From assembly GCF_036227265.1 (NCBI RefSeq), contig NZ_CP109446.1, forward strand, positions 6,341,001-6,405,000: a stretch of 64,000 nucleotides of DNA, written 5' to 3'. The first letter of the stretch is position 1; every line of letters begins with the position of its first letter. Positions 1-7,988 of this stretch are shown one piece after another. Under the pieces are notes generated by a model that was not told the origin of the DNA, did no database searches, and worked only from the letters and a program-made list of their open reading frames with translations. A program made the position numbers and the translations under genes. The DNA is from Streptomyces sp. NBC_01476 (GTDB taxonomy: Bacteria > Actinomycetota > Actinomycetes > Streptomycetales > Streptomycetaceae).

Positions 1-205
1 GCCGGGGCGCGCAGCCGTAGAACCGGGCCCGGGCCCACGGGCCGTGCGAGACCCGGCGGGCGACCGCCTCGGCCGCAGAGTCCAGGGCGACGATCCGGGC
101 GTTCCTGGCCGGCGCGATCGGCCGGGTGATCCGGAACCGGGACTCGCTCGCCGAGGCGGCCCGCGCCGACTCGCTCGGATGGATGACCGGTGCCGTCATG
201 CTCAT
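1..205 (-). CDS. Unidentified protein, N-terminal part only (runs off the left edge)
   Basis: The ATG overlaps the TGA of the Rieske oxygenase gene in an ATGA arrangement, so translation is probably coupled to it and this is the third gene of the ferredoxin-oxygenase operon. About 68 residues are visible. They begin MSMTAPVIHPSESARAA, and the segment after residue 35 (RIVALDSAAEAVARRV) could be the first strand and helix of an alpha/beta fold. I do not recognise the family. The Ala/Arg-rich composition fits coding DNA of this genome. A role in the same oxidation pathway is inferred only from the operon position. The rest of the gene lies outside the window. Confidence 0.6.
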   Translation of the reverse strand, partial: MSMTAPVIHPSESARAASASESRFRITRPIAPARNARIVALDSAAEAVARRVSHGPWARARFYGCAPR

Positions 206-1488
206 ACCGAGGACTGTGCGACGCCGGGGGTGACGGTGACCGCGTCGCGGCACGAGTCCAGGAAGGACTCGGCCAGCGGCAGCACCACCGCCGCCGACCG
301 CACCCGGTGGTGGGCCGGGTCAACTCCGGGCGGGGTGATGCCCTCGTCCCGCAGTGCCACCGCCGCCTTGCGCAGCTTCTGCCGGGCCTTGATGATCCCG
401 CTGTCGGCCGGCACCAGCCGTTCCTTGCTGCGGTCCACGACCGGGCCCATGCTCTCCTGCAGTGACGCGTCCTGCATGGCGATCCCGGCGACACCGGAGT
501 AGGTGTCGCCGCGCTTTTGTGCCTCGCGGTCGATCAGGTAGTCGTTGTCCATGTTGGCGGCGGGCCGGTAGGTGCCGGGGATGTTCTTGCTGTGCACCCC
601 GTGGCCGTCGATCATCGCCTGCCGCTCGGCCTCGGTCAGCGCCCGCACCGGGTGGTAGTCGAAGGAGTACGTCCAGCAGTTCTCGTCGTCGATCGGCACC
701 CAGAAGTGGCCGTGCACCGGGTGGTCGCCGCGCGGCGGCACCATCGTGAAGGCCGGCATCACCCACGGCGTGATCCGCCAGTAGTAGGTGCCCTCCTCCG
801 CGTTGCGGCGGGCACCGACGAAGAGGCCGCCCTCACTGTCGGCGACCTCGAAGAACGGCTTGGTGTCCTTCATGTTGTACTCGTTGCCCTTGGCACCCTT
901 GAAGAGCGGATCGGTCTTCAGGCCGCCGGAGTGCAGGAAGGTCACATGGCTGGAGTCGATACCGCCCTCGAAGGCCTGCAGCCAGTTGCACTGCTGCCAG
1001 CGCTTGGAGGTGTACGTCTGCTCCGCCGGCACATGCGCGAACTCGAACTCGGGCAGCGGCGGCTGCTTGCCCGGGTCACCCATGTAGGTCCACAGCAGGT
1101 CGCCGACCTTGACCAGCGGGTACGCGGTCAGCTTGACGTTCTGGCAGAAGCTGCTGTTGTCGGCCTCCGACGGTACCTCGACACACTGGCCGGTGACGTC
1201 GTACTTCCAGCCGTGGTACGGGCAGCGCAGCCCGGACCCCTCGTTGCGGCCGAACCACAGCGAGGCGCCGCGGTGTGCGCAGAACTCGTCGACCAGCCCG
1301 TAGCGGCCGTCGCTGTCCCGGAAGGCGATCATGCGTTCCGACAGCAGCTTCACCCGGACCGGCGGGGAGTCGTTCTCCGGCAGCTCCTCGGCGTGCAGCG
1401 CCGGGATCCAGTACTGCCGGAAGAGTTCCCCCATCGGGGTCCCGGGGCCGGTCTGGGTCAGCAGCTCATTGATGTCTGGTCTAAGCAC
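202..1488 (-). CDS. Rieske non-heme iron oxygenase, alpha subunit (phthalate dioxygenase-like)
   Basis: Terminal oxygenase that would use electrons from a ferredoxin to hydroxylate, or oxidatively demethylate, an aromatic or related substrate. The Rieske [2Fe-2S] ligands are plain: C70-x-H72 and C89-x2-H92 (CAHRG and CPYHGW). The mononuclear-iron histidines sit in GGIDSSHVTFLH near residues 177-188, with a candidate acidic ligand in the NMDNDYLID segment. Length is 428 aa, usual for alpha-only oxygenases of this type. The GTG start at 1488 was chosen because it follows AAAGGGAA and the conserved N-terminus (LRPDINELL) begins there; the frame is open further upstream but overlaps the ferredoxin gene. 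Ferredoxin lies just upstream and a matching reductase is at 5491-6762. The substrate cannot be read from sequence. Confidence 0.93.
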   Translation of the reverse strand: MLRPDINELLTQTGPGTPMGELFRQYWIPALHAEELPENDSPPVRVKLLSERMIAFRDSDGRYGLVDEFCAHRGASLWFGRNEGSGLRCPYHGWKYDVTGQCVEVPSEADNSSFCQNVKLTAYPLVKVGDLLWTYMGDPGKQPPLPEFEFAHVPAEQTYTSKRWQQCNWLQAFEGGIDSSHVTFLHSGGLKTDPLFKGAKGNEYNMKDTKPFFEVADSEGGLFVGARRNAEEGTYYWRITPWVMPAFTMVPPRGDHPVHGHFWVPIDDENCWTYSFDYHPVRALTEAERQAMIDGHGVHSKNIPGTYRPAANMDNDYLIDREAQKRGDTYSGVAGIAMQDASLQESMGPVVDRSKERLVPADSGIIKARQKLRKAAVALRDEGITPPGVDPAHHRVRSAAVVLPLAESFLDSCRDAVTVTPGVAQSSV

Positions 1489-1520
1489 GGCCGTTTCCCT
1501 TTCACATGATGGCCCGAAGG

Positions 1521-1844
1521 TCAGGGCTGCTCCGGCGGAATCGCGACAGTCAGCCCGTCGAGCTCCTCGGTGACGCGTATCTGGCACGACAGCCGGCTGC
1601 CGGCCCGCCGTTCGGAGACGGCCATGTCGAGCAGGTCCTCCTCCATGTCCCCGGGCGGCCCCACCAGCGGGGTGAACTCGTCGTCCACCCAGACATGGCA
1701 GGTCGCGCAGGAGCAGTTGCCGCCGCATTCGGCGACGATCCCGGGAACGCCGTTCCTGACCGCCGCCGCCATGACGGTGTCACCGACGTCGGCCTCGACG
1801 GCGTACTCGTCACCGGCGCTGCCGATGTAGATCACTTTGGCCAA
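1521..1844 (-). CDS. [2Fe-2S] ferredoxin, plant/adrenodoxin-like
   Basis: Small soluble electron carrier of 107 aa. The four cluster cysteines are C40, C46 and C49 (ECGGNCSCATCH) and C87 (RLSCQ), the pattern of adrenodoxin/putidaredoxin-type ferredoxins; C44 is an extra cysteine inside the loop. It is the first gene of the minus-strand operon and ends 32 bp before the oxygenase start, so it most likely feeds the Rieske oxygenase, receiving electrons from the FAD reductase at 5491-6762. The ATG at 1844 begins a normal-length domain. The upstream region contains an 8-bp-stem hairpin and a TGGT-N3-(A/T)CCA site, consistent with control by the GntR regulator of this locus. Confidence 0.93.
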   Translation of the reverse strand: MAKVIYIGSAGDEYAVEADVGDTVMAAAVRNGVPGIVAECGGNCSCATCHVWVDDEFTPLVGPPGDMEEDLLDMAVSERRAGSRLSCQIRVTEELDGLTVAIPPEQP

Positions 1845-1875
1845 GGCCCCTCAGCCCTCTCGCGGTTGGTCGTGC

Positions 1876-1901
1876 CGGGGGCGGCGAGCGTCACGCCCCC
1901 G
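1876..1901 (-). other. Hairpin in the ferredoxin leader
   Basis: Perfect 8-bp stem, CGGGGGCG pairing with CGCCCCCG around a 10-nt loop, 32 to 57 bases upstream of the ferredoxin ATG. It would lie in the 5' untranslated region if transcription starts near the 1915-1925 operator. It could affect mRNA stability or start-site access. No U-tract follows, so a terminator is unlikely. Confidence 0.35.
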
Positions 1902-1914
1902 GACCGACGTCCGT

Positions 1915-1925
1915 TGGTATGTCCA
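1915..1925. promoter_or_regulatory. Candidate GntR operator 1 (TGGTATGTCCA)
   Basis: Matches TGGT-N3-ACCA at all but one position. It lies 71 bp upstream of the ferredoxin ATG and 109 bp upstream of the divergent bicupin. FadR-family regulators typically bind short palindromes of the TGGT..ACCA kind, and a member of that family is encoded at 8773-9564. Binding is inferred. Confidence 0.5.
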
Positions 1926-1970
1926 TTAGACCAGAGGTGTCCGTGCACGCACAAGCAGCCCGCACCCCCG

Positions 1971-2000
1971 TTGACAGGCCAAAATTTTTGGCCGTATGGT
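1971..2000 (+). promoter_or_regulatory. Promoter of the bicupin/EutA-like operon
   Basis: A consensus -35 TTGACA (1971-1976) is separated by 18 bp from a -10 TATGGT (1995-2000), giving a predicted start near 2007 and a leader of about 27 nt with an AGGAAGG ribosome site before the ATG at 2034. The spacer is almost wholly a 17-bp palindrome, and an operator overlaps the -10, so the promoter appears doubly controllable. Confidence 0.6.
1977..1993. promoter_or_regulatory. Perfect 17-bp palindrome inside the promoter spacer
   Basis: GGCCAAAA-T-TTTTGGCC is symmetrical around base 1985 and fills the -35/-10 spacer. The A/T core stands out in this GC-rich DNA. It differs from the TGGT-N3-ACCA sites, so it may serve a second regulator or give the spacer intrinsic curvature. 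Confidence 0.5.
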
Positions 2001-2007
2001 CCTACCA
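1997..2007. promoter_or_regulatory. Candidate GntR operator 2 (TGGTCCTACCA), exact match
   Basis: This is the only copy that fits TGGT-N3-ACCA exactly. It overlaps the -10 and the predicted start of the bicupin promoter, the classical position for repression. It is followed by AATAG, as is the copy at 9610-9620. Confidence 0.6.
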
Positions 2008-2033
2008 ATAGTGCCGGCAGGAAGGCTACCCCC

Positions 2034-3149
2034 ATGTCCAGTGAGGCGATTGTCAACGACAACCTCGCGGCGAAGTTCGCCACCGAGAAGGAGTCCCCGT
2101 ACACCCGCTGGGTGGCCGCCGAGGGGCTGGACATCATCGCCGCCCACTATGTGCAGGACCTGCGCACGGTGGAGCTCAAGCCGTGGGAGCGGCGCGGCGG
2201 ACGCGGGGTGTTCATCAACCACGAGGCGACCAGGACCTCCAACGACTGCTACGTCTGCGAGATCCCGGCCGGCGGGCAGCTCGCCCCGCAGCGGCAGCTC
2301 TTCGAGGAGATGATCCTGGTCCTGGACGGCCACGGGTCGACCCGGGTGTGGAACGACGCCGGCGCCGAGGTGACCTTCGAATGGGGCCCCAACTCGCTCT
2401 TCGCGATCCCGCTGAACGCCCACCACCAGCACTTCAACGGCTCCGGCCGGGAGGCGGCGCGGTTCGTGTCGTCCACCAACCTGCCGCCGGTGATCAACCT
2501 CTACGACGACGTGGACTTCGTCTTCCACACCGAACGGGACTTCCCCAGCCGCTTCGCCGGCGAACCCGACTACTTCGCCCCCAAGGGTGAGCAGAAGGGC
2601 CTGCTGCTCGACACCAACTTCGTCGCGGACGCGGTGAACCTGCCGCTGATCGAGGCCAAGGAGCGCGGGGCCGGCGGCGGCCACATCCGGTTCGCGATGG
2701 CCAAGGGCTCGATGAACAGCCACATTTCGCAGTTCCCCACCCGGACGTACAAGAAGGGCCACCGGCACGGCCCGGGCGCGCACGTCATCATCCTGTCCGG
2801 CACCGGCTACAGCCTGATGTGGCCCGAGGGCGAGGAGCCCAAGCGGTACGACTGGGGCCCCGGCACGCTCATCGTCCCGCCGAACCTCTGGTTCCACCAG
2901 CACTTCAACACCGGTACCGAGCCCGGCCGTTACCTCGCCTTCAAGCACGAGGCGGTGTCGCTGCGCAACGCCCAGGGCGTGCCGAAGGCGTGGATCAGCC
3001 GGCGTATCGGCGGTGACCAGATCGACTACGCCGACGAGTCGCCGGTGGTGCGCGAGACCTTCCGCCAGGCGCTCGCCGAGCACGGCGAGAAGCCGGAGAT
3101 GGACGCGGCCTACGAGGCGGAGCTGGCCTCGCTGCCGCCCAAGCCGTAA
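2034..3149 (+). CDS. Bicupin protein 1
   Basis: Predicted 371-aa cytosolic protein with two cupin barrels. The N-terminal cupin (about residues 70-165) keeps the second-motif histidines (HHQHFNG) but reads PQRQ where the first HxH metal ligands are expected. The C-terminal cupin (about 225-320) looks metal-competent: GHRHGPGAHV and FHQHFN. The layout recalls gentisate-dioxygenase-like bicupins, so a dioxygenase or isomerase role is possible but unproven. The ATG at 2034 was chosen over open sequence upstream because it follows AGGAAGG and a strong promoter. It is probably co-transcribed with the EutA-like gene 90 bp downstream and repressed through the operator at 1997-2007. Confidence 0.85.
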   Translation: MSSEAIVNDNLAAKFATEKESPYTRWVAAEGLDIIAAHYVQDLRTVELKPWERRGGRGVFINHEATRTSNDCYVCEIPAGGQLAPQRQLFEEMILVLDGHGSTRVWNDAGAEVTFEWGPNSLFAIPLNAHHQHFNGSGREAARFVSSTNLPPVINLYDDVDFVFHTERDFPSRFAGEPDYFAPKGEQKGLLLDTNFVADAVNLPLIEAKERGAGGGHIRFAMAKGSMNSHISQFPTRTYKKGHRHGPGAHVIILSGTGYSLMWPEGEEPKRYDWGPGTLIVPPNLWFHQHFNTGTEPGRYLAFKHEAVSLRNAQGVPKAWISRRIGGDQIDYADESPVVRETFRQALAEHGEKPEMDAAYEAELASLPPKP

Positions 3150-3239
3150 CCTGCGGCTCCCTTTCCGTCCCCCGGCCGGGCCGCCCCCGAGCAACGCCCG
3201 GCCGGCCGCCCCGCCGTACCGACCGCGAGGAGCCCGTCC

Positions 3240-4862
3240 GTGAGTCCCGCCGAGCCGCACGCCCACGGGCACCACCACCATCACACCCACGCCCCCGCGG
3301 TGTACTCGGCGTACGTCCCGGACCACGATCACGACCACGACGACGAACCGCTCGCGCCGATCGAGGAGAACCCGATCTGGCAGCAGGACAATGTCGTACT
3401 GCACAGCGTCGGCATGGACATCGGCTCGTCGGGCACCCAAGTGGTCTTCTCCCGGCTGCACATGCGGCGCATCGGTGAGGAACTCACCAGCCGCTACATC
3501 GTGATCCGCCGGGAGAACGTCTACCGCTCACCGGTCGCGCTCACCCCGTACACCGGGGCCGAGCGGATCGACGCGGAGGCGCTGGGCGCGATCATCGACA
3601 GGGCGTACGAGGCCGCCGCCGTCGACCCGAAGGAGGTCGACACCGGGGTGGTCATCCTCACCGGTGAGGCGCTGCGCCGCCGCAACGCCGAGGCGATCAC
3701 CCGGGTCCTCGCCCAGCGCGGCGGTGAACTCGTCACCGCGGCGGCCGGCCACCACATGGAGGCGATGCTCGCCGCCTACGGGTCCGGTGCCGCCAGGACG
3801 TCCTACGACACCGGCGCCCGCATCCTCACCGTCGACATCGGCGGCGGCACGACGAAGCTGGCACTGCTGGACCGGGGCCGGATCGTCGCCACCGCGGCCC
3901 TGCACATCGGCGGCCGGCTCCTCGCGTACGACGACACCGGCGAGGTGGTGCGCCTGGAGCCCGCCGGCCGCGCCCACGCCGCCCGGGCCGGCCTCACCCT
4001 CGACCTCGGCGGCCGGGTGAGCCCGGAGCAGATCGAACGGCTCGCGGACACCATGGCCGAAGCACTGCTCGCCGCGCTCCCGGCGCCCTCCCCGGACGGC
4101 GGAACACCCAACTCCCCCGGCGGGGAATCCCTCTGGCTGACCGAGCCGCTGAGGAACCCGGGAGCGGTGGACGGGGTGGTCTTCTCCGGGGGCGTCGCGG
4201 AGTACGTCTACGACCGGGAACCCCGGGACTTCGGGGACCTCGGAAAGCCGCTCGGGCGCGCGCTGCGGCGACGGGTGGACGCCGGGGCGCTGCCGTATCC
4301 GCTGCTGCCGGCCGGCGAATGCATCCGCGCCACCGCGCTCGGCGCGTCCGAGTACAGCGTGCAGCTCAGCGGCAACACCGGCTGCATCACGGACCCCGAC
4401 CGGCTGCTGCCCCGCCGTAACCTCCAAGTTGTCAAGCCTGCCTACGAGTTGACGGCTGAGGTGGACGCGAAGGCGCTCGCCGCGGCGATCCGCGGGCAAC
4501 TGGCCGCGCTCGGCGCGGACACCACCGACGCGGACATCGTGCTCGCGCTGGGCTGGCGCGGCGAACCGCGCTACGACCGGCTGATCGCCTTCGCCCGCGG
4601 CGTCCGCGACGGCCTCGCCGGGCGGATCGCCCGCGGCAGGCCGGTGTACGTCGTGCTCGACGGGGACGTGGCCATGACGCTGGGGCGGCTGCTGCGGGAC
4701 GAACTCGACGTCACCGGCGAACTGCTGGTCGTGGACGGCCTGAGCCTGCGGGACTTCGACTACGTCGACATCGGCCGGGTCCGCCACCCGTCCAACACCG
4801 TGCCGGTCACCATCAAGTCGCTGGTCTTCAGCACCGAGGTGACGCCCGCCGCTCACGGGTGA
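3240..4862 (+). CDS. EutA-like ASKHA ATPase with a His-rich N-terminal extension
   Basis: Resembles EutA, the factor that uses ATP to swap damaged cobalamin out of ethanolamine ammonia-lyase. ASKHA-fold motifs are visible: phosphate-1 loop GMDIGSSGTQ near residue 60, phosphate-2 DIGGGTTKLALLD near 197, and adenosine segment FSGGVAEYV near 313. The first 45 residues form a metal-binding-looking tail (HGHHHHHTH, DHDHDHDDE) that I do not associate with EutA proteins, making 540 aa against the usual 470 or so. Start is GTG with GAGGA upstream. No eutB or eutC is present in the window, so the client may be another metal- or cofactor-dependent enzyme of this cluster, such as a cupin or the oxygenase. 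That is inference. Confidence 0.75.
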   Translation: MSPAEPHAHGHHHHHTHAPAVYSAYVPDHDHDHDDEPLAPIEENPIWQQDNVVLHSVGMDIGSSGTQVVFSRLHMRRIGEELTSRYIVIRRENVYRSPVALTPYTGAERIDAEALGAIIDRAYEAAAVDPKEVDTGVVILTGEALRRRNAEAITRVLAQRGGELVTAAAGHHMEAMLAAYGSGAARTSYDTGARILTVDIGGGTTKLALLDRGRIVATAALHIGGRLLAYDDTGEVVRLEPAGRAHAARAGLTLDLGGRVSPEQIERLADTMAEALLAALPAPSPDGGTPNSPGGESLWLTEPLRNPGAVDGVVFSGGVAEYVYDREPRDFGDLGKPLGRALRRRVDAGALPYPLLPAGECIRATALGASEYSVQLSGNTGCITDPDRLLPRRNLQVVKPAYELTAEVDAKALAAAIRGQLAALGADTTDADIVLALGWRGEPRYDRLIAFARGVRDGLAGRIARGRPVYVVLDGDVAMTLGRLLRDELDVTGELLVVDGLSLRDFDYVDIGRVRHPSNTVPVTIKSLVFSTEVTPAAHG

Positions 4863-4954
4863 CCGCCGGCGTGCGGCGGGGCGCCGTGCCCGGCGGGGCG
4901 GGCCCGGGAGACGATCCCGGCCCCGCCCCGGCCGTGTCGCGCGGCTCGTACCGC

Positions 4955-5185
4955 TCACAGCAGCCCGTGCGGGAGCGGCACGCCCAGCGCCATCTCGAAG
5001 AGCCCGTAGGTGACGGCCCACATGGCCACCGCGCTGATCAGCGCGGTGCGCCACGCCCTCATCACTCCGAAGTAGACGAGGAAGAACGCCGGAATGGCGA
5101 CCTCGAAGCCGAAGACGTAGACCACCAGCAGCAGCCCCACCACCCAGCCGATGGCCACCACCTGCCGCGGCGCCACCGGCGCCAC
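4955..5185 (-). pseudogene. C-terminal fragment of a TctB-family membrane protein
   Basis: About 70 codons encode two hydrophobic segments and end in GLFEMALGVPLPHGLL, the typical C-terminus of TctB, the small membrane subunit of tripartite tricarboxylate transporters. A normal TctB is about 150-180 aa with four membrane spans; only the last half is here. The GTG at 5185 has no ribosome site. The same frame continues upstream as low-complexity sequence with a 12-residue repeat (ESATGAA...). TctA and TctC are absent. I read it as a decayed remnant, perhaps of an older uptake system replaced by the ABC importer at 10926-15064. A short functional protein is not excluded. Confidence 0.5.
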
Positions 5186-5490
5186 GTCGAGGCCGACCGG
5201 CGCGGGACCGGCGGCGCCCGTCGCGGATTCCGGTGCGGAGTTCCGTGCGGCGCCGGTCGCGGATTCCGTTACGGCACCATGGGACAAGGAGTCGCGCAGA
5301 AATTGCGCGAACGGTCCTGGGCCGTGCCCTTCGGACCGGCAGCGGGGTGCTGCCGGGGCCGGCGGTGATGCCCTTCCGGCGGGGGGCCGGGGGGGGAGTT
5401 GCCCTTCCGGCCGGGAGCCGGTGGGATGCCTTTCCGGCCGGAGGTGAGCCGGGAATGGGGGAGCGGGGAGGGCGGAGAGGGGTGCCCGCC
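5186..5490. other. Gene-poor stretch with short imperfect repeats
   Basis: No convincing gene start. A 22-bp element at 5211-5232 recurs at 5247-5268 with one change, and several CCCTTCCGG-type elements recur between 5365 and 5450. The sequence looks degenerate and may be the eroded 5' half of the TctB gene. Confidence 0.4.
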
Positions 5491-6762
5491 TCAGGCGGGC
5501 AGACCCGCTTCCACCCGGGTGGTGATGAGGGACTTCAGCGGGACCTCCGCGTCCCGCGCGCGGTCCGGGTCGATGGTCGCGCCGTCGCCGAGCGCCTTGC
5601 GGACCGCCATGTAGTCCGCGGGCCGGTTGACCGCGTCGACCGCCAGCAGCCGGCCGTGCCCGTAGTACAGGACGGAGAACTTCTCGTCGTCCAGGCTGCC
5701 GCGGACCACATAACCGTCGTGTCCGGCCGAAAGACCGGCCATCTGGAGCTTCAAGTCGCCCTGGTAGGACCAGAACCACGGCACGGTACGGGTCTCCTCG
5801 AACCGCCCGAGCAAGGTGGCGGCGGCGACCTGGGCCTGGGCGATGGCGTTCTGCACCGACTCCAGGCGGAACCTGCCCTCCCCGGTGAGCGGGTGCGGCC
5901 GGGTGGTGCAGTCGCCTGCCGCGACCACCGAGGGGTCGCTGGTGCGGGCGTAGGCGTCCACCACGATGCCGCCGTCGACGGCCAGGCCCAGCTGCTCGGC
6001 GAGTTCGGTGCGCGGCACCACGCCGGCGCCGACCAGCACCAGGTCGGCGGGGAGCAGGGTGCCGTCGGTGAGCCGGACCGCGGTGACCCGGCCGCCGGCG
6101 CCCTCGAAGGCGGCGACGGCGGTGGCCAGTCGTACCTCGGTGCCGCGGCGCTGGTGCGCCCGGCGGTAGAACTCCGAGACCACCGGCGCCACCGCGCGGC
6201 CCATCAGCCGGTCGGCGGCCTCGACCACGGTCACCGAGGCGGCGCCGGCCAGCGCGCGGGCCGCGGCGGCGGCCTCCAGGCCGATGAACCCGCCGCCGAC
6301 CACCACCACATGCCGCGCCGAGGGCAGGCGTCGGCGCAGGTCGGCGGCGTCGGCGTGGTCGCGCAGCCGGCAGATCCCGTCCAGGCCCGCGCCGGGCAGC
6401 GGCAGCCGCCGTGGCCGCGCGCCGACGGTCAGCGCCAGGCGGTCGAAGCGCAGCTCGCGCCCGCTCGCGGTCGCCGCGAGGCCGGCGCCCGCCGGGCCCG
6501 GCAGCGCCACCGCGGTGATCCGCTCGCCGCAGACCAGGTCGATCCGGTTGTCGGTGTAGAAGGCCGGCGTCCGCAGCGCGAGAGTGTCGGGCCCGGCGGT
6601 TCCGGTGAGGAACTCCTTGGAGAGCGGGGGCCGCTGGTAGGGCGGGTGGGTCTCGGCGCCGACCAGGGTGATCGGTGCGGTGTCGCCCAACTGCCGTAGT
6701 GAGACGGCCAGTTGAAGGCCCGCCTGACTGGCGCCGATGATCAGTGTCCCGTTGCCGCTCAC
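5491..6762 (-). CDS. FAD-dependent ferredoxin reductase
   Basis: Electron-entry component for a three-component oxygenase: oxidises NAD(P)H and reduces the [2Fe-2S] ferredoxin. The 423-aa sequence has the FAD dinucleotide motif near the N-terminus (LIIGASQAGLQLA), the conserved PPYQRPPLSKEFL segment, a central NAD motif (VVVVGGGFIGLEAAA) and the second FAD motif VVAAGDC, as in rhodocoxin and putidaredoxin reductases. The GTG at 6762 was preferred to an earlier GTG because GAGGAG lies six bases upstream of it. It is divergent from bicupin 2, with operator-like sites between them. Its natural partners are the ferredoxin at 1521-1844 and the Rieske oxygenase at 202-1488. Confidence 0.92.
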   Translation of the reverse strand: MSGNGTLIIGASQAGLQLAVSLRQLGDTAPITLVGAETHPPYQRPPLSKEFLTGTAGPDTLALRTPAFYTDNRIDLVCGERITAVALPGPAGAGLAATASGRELRFDRLALTVGARPRRLPLPGAGLDGICRLRDHADAADLRRRLPSARHVVVVGGGFIGLEAAAAARALAGAASVTVVEAADRLMGRAVAPVVSEFYRRAHQRRGTEVRLATAVAAFEGAGGRVTAVRLTDGTLLPADLVLVGAGVVPRTELAEQLGLAVDGGIVVDAYARTSDPSVVAAGDCTTRPHPLTGEGRFRLESVQNAIAQAQVAAATLLGRFEETRTVPWFWSYQGDLKLQMAGLSAGHDGYVVRGSLDDEKFSVLYYGHGRLLAVDAVNRPADYMAVRKALGDGATIDPDRARDAEVPLKSLITTRVEAGLPA

Positions 6763-6790
6763 CGCGACTCCTCTCACGCGTCGACGCTTA

Positions 6791-6801
6791 ACGTCATACC
6801 A
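6791..6801. promoter_or_regulatory. Candidate GntR operator 3 (weak, minus-strand TGGTATGACGT)
   Basis: Read on the minus strand, 9 of 11 positions agree with TGGT-N3-ACCA; the last two differ. It lies 29 bp upstream of the ferredoxin-reductase GTG, where a repressor would block that promoter. The flanking bases are AT-rich (ATTATGCCATAG). Confidence 0.35.
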
Positions 6802-6823
6802 TTATGCCATAGCGTCCGGCTCG

Positions 6824-6862
6824 TTGACGGCCCAGAGGTACGTTGATATAACGGTTAGGCCA
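6824..6862 (+). promoter_or_regulatory. Promoter and operator 4 of the bicupin 2 operon
   Basis: TTGACG (6824-6829), a 17-bp spacer and TATAAC (6847-6852) form a near-consensus housekeeping promoter. CGGTTAGGCCA at 6852-6862 abuts the -10 and matches TGGT-N3-ACCA with two changes, followed by AATG. The predicted start is near 6859, about 38 nt before the bicupin ATG. Confidence 0.55.
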
Positions 6863-6896
6863 ATGAGGGCGAGGTCGCGACCATGAGGAGAGCCGT

Positions 6897-7901
6897 ATGA
6901 GTGGCAAGAAGGGCCGGGTCTTTCTCCGGGGCATCACATCGGAGACGTACGGACTGAAGGAGTTCCGCCGCAGCCAGCTCGACGCCCCCCGGGTCCGGGA
7001 CGACTCGATCGTGGTGGACGACGCGAAGGTCGGCCACTCCGGCGACTCCGCGGAATCGCGCACCTGGTGGCGGATCGGCCCCGGTGACGACCCCTTCCTG
7101 ACCCAGAGCCTCCAGGTCCACTTCGTGGAACTGCCGCCGCACTCCTCGAACCACGGCCACGGCCACCAGAACGAGGCCGCCTTCTACATCCTGGACGGCG
7201 CCGGCTACGAGATCCACGACGACCAGCGCTACGAGTGGGCCAAGGACGACATGGTGATCGTCCACACCGACTCCGTGCACCGGCACTTCAACCCGTACGA
7301 CGAGATGGCCCGCTGCCTGATCTTCAAGGCCAAGTCGATGTGGATGTACCTCGGCCTGATCCAGCAGGGCCGCAGCGGCCCGGTGGAGAACGAGGACCGC
7401 TTCGGGCCCCGCGAGGACTGGTCGCAGGTCTGGACGCCGAACGTCGACAAGCTCCGCAAGGTCGTCAAGGTCGGCGACACCAAGTGGGAGACCACGCCGC
7501 TGGGCAAGGTGCGGGTGCTCTCCGCCCCCGGCGACGACGTCCGTACCTTCAGCGTCGACGCCTTCGTGCTCGACATCCCGGCCGGCAGCCGCTCCGGCAA
7601 GCGCTGGCACATGGCCGACGAGGTGCTCTACGTCCGCTCCGGCGGCGGCTACAGCCTGCACTGGGAGGTGGAGGCGGAGATCGCCGAGAAGTACTACGCC
7701 CGCATCGCCAAGGAGCCGACCCGCCACGAGATCAAGGCCGGCGACACCCTCTACGTCCCGCACAACACCGTCGCGCAGCACTTCTCGGCCGACGGCGAGC
7801 CCCTGGTCCTCATCTCCGCCCAGAACCGGCTCTTCAAGCAGCTCGGCTACGACACCGTCACGTACCTGGAGAACGCACCGGAGTACGACGCCGCCCAGTG
7901 A
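6897..7901 (+). CDS. Bicupin protein 2
   Basis: A 334-aa double cupin, distinct from bicupin 1. Here the N-terminal barrel looks metal-competent: HGHGHQNEAAFYILDG near residue 85 supplies the HxH...E ligands and HRHFNP near 130 the last histidine. The C-terminal barrel is reduced, with KRWHMADE and QHF only. Bicupin 1 shows the reverse pattern. The family likeness is to quercetinase- and gentisate-dioxygenase-type bicupins; the substrate is unknown. The ATG follows GAGGAG at a good distance. It has its own strong promoter with an operator, and the methyltransferase gene begins 87 bp downstream. Confidence 0.85.
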   Translation: MSGKKGRVFLRGITSETYGLKEFRRSQLDAPRVRDDSIVVDDAKVGHSGDSAESRTWWRIGPGDDPFLTQSLQVHFVELPPHSSNHGHGHQNEAAFYILDGAGYEIHDDQRYEWAKDDMVIVHTDSVHRHFNPYDEMARCLIFKAKSMWMYLGLIQQGRSGPVENEDRFGPREDWSQVWTPNVDKLRKVVKVGDTKWETTPLGKVRVLSAPGDDVRTFSVDAFVLDIPAGSRSGKRWHMADEVLYVRSGGGYSLHWEVEAEIAEKYYARIAKEPTRHEIKAGDTLYVPHNTVAQHFSADGEPLVLISAQNRLFKQLGYDTVTYLENAPEYDAAQ

Positions 7902-7988
7902 CGGGTGCGGTGACCGGCCCGCTGACCGGTGCGGTGTCAGTGAGCGGCCCCGTGGACGCGGGGCGGAGCACGAGGAGTTGGGGACGAC

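Noticed and set aside
3240..4862. Ethanolamine-utilisation locus
   Set aside because: No EutB, EutC, microcompartment shell or aldehyde dehydrogenase genes are in the window; only the EutA-like protein.
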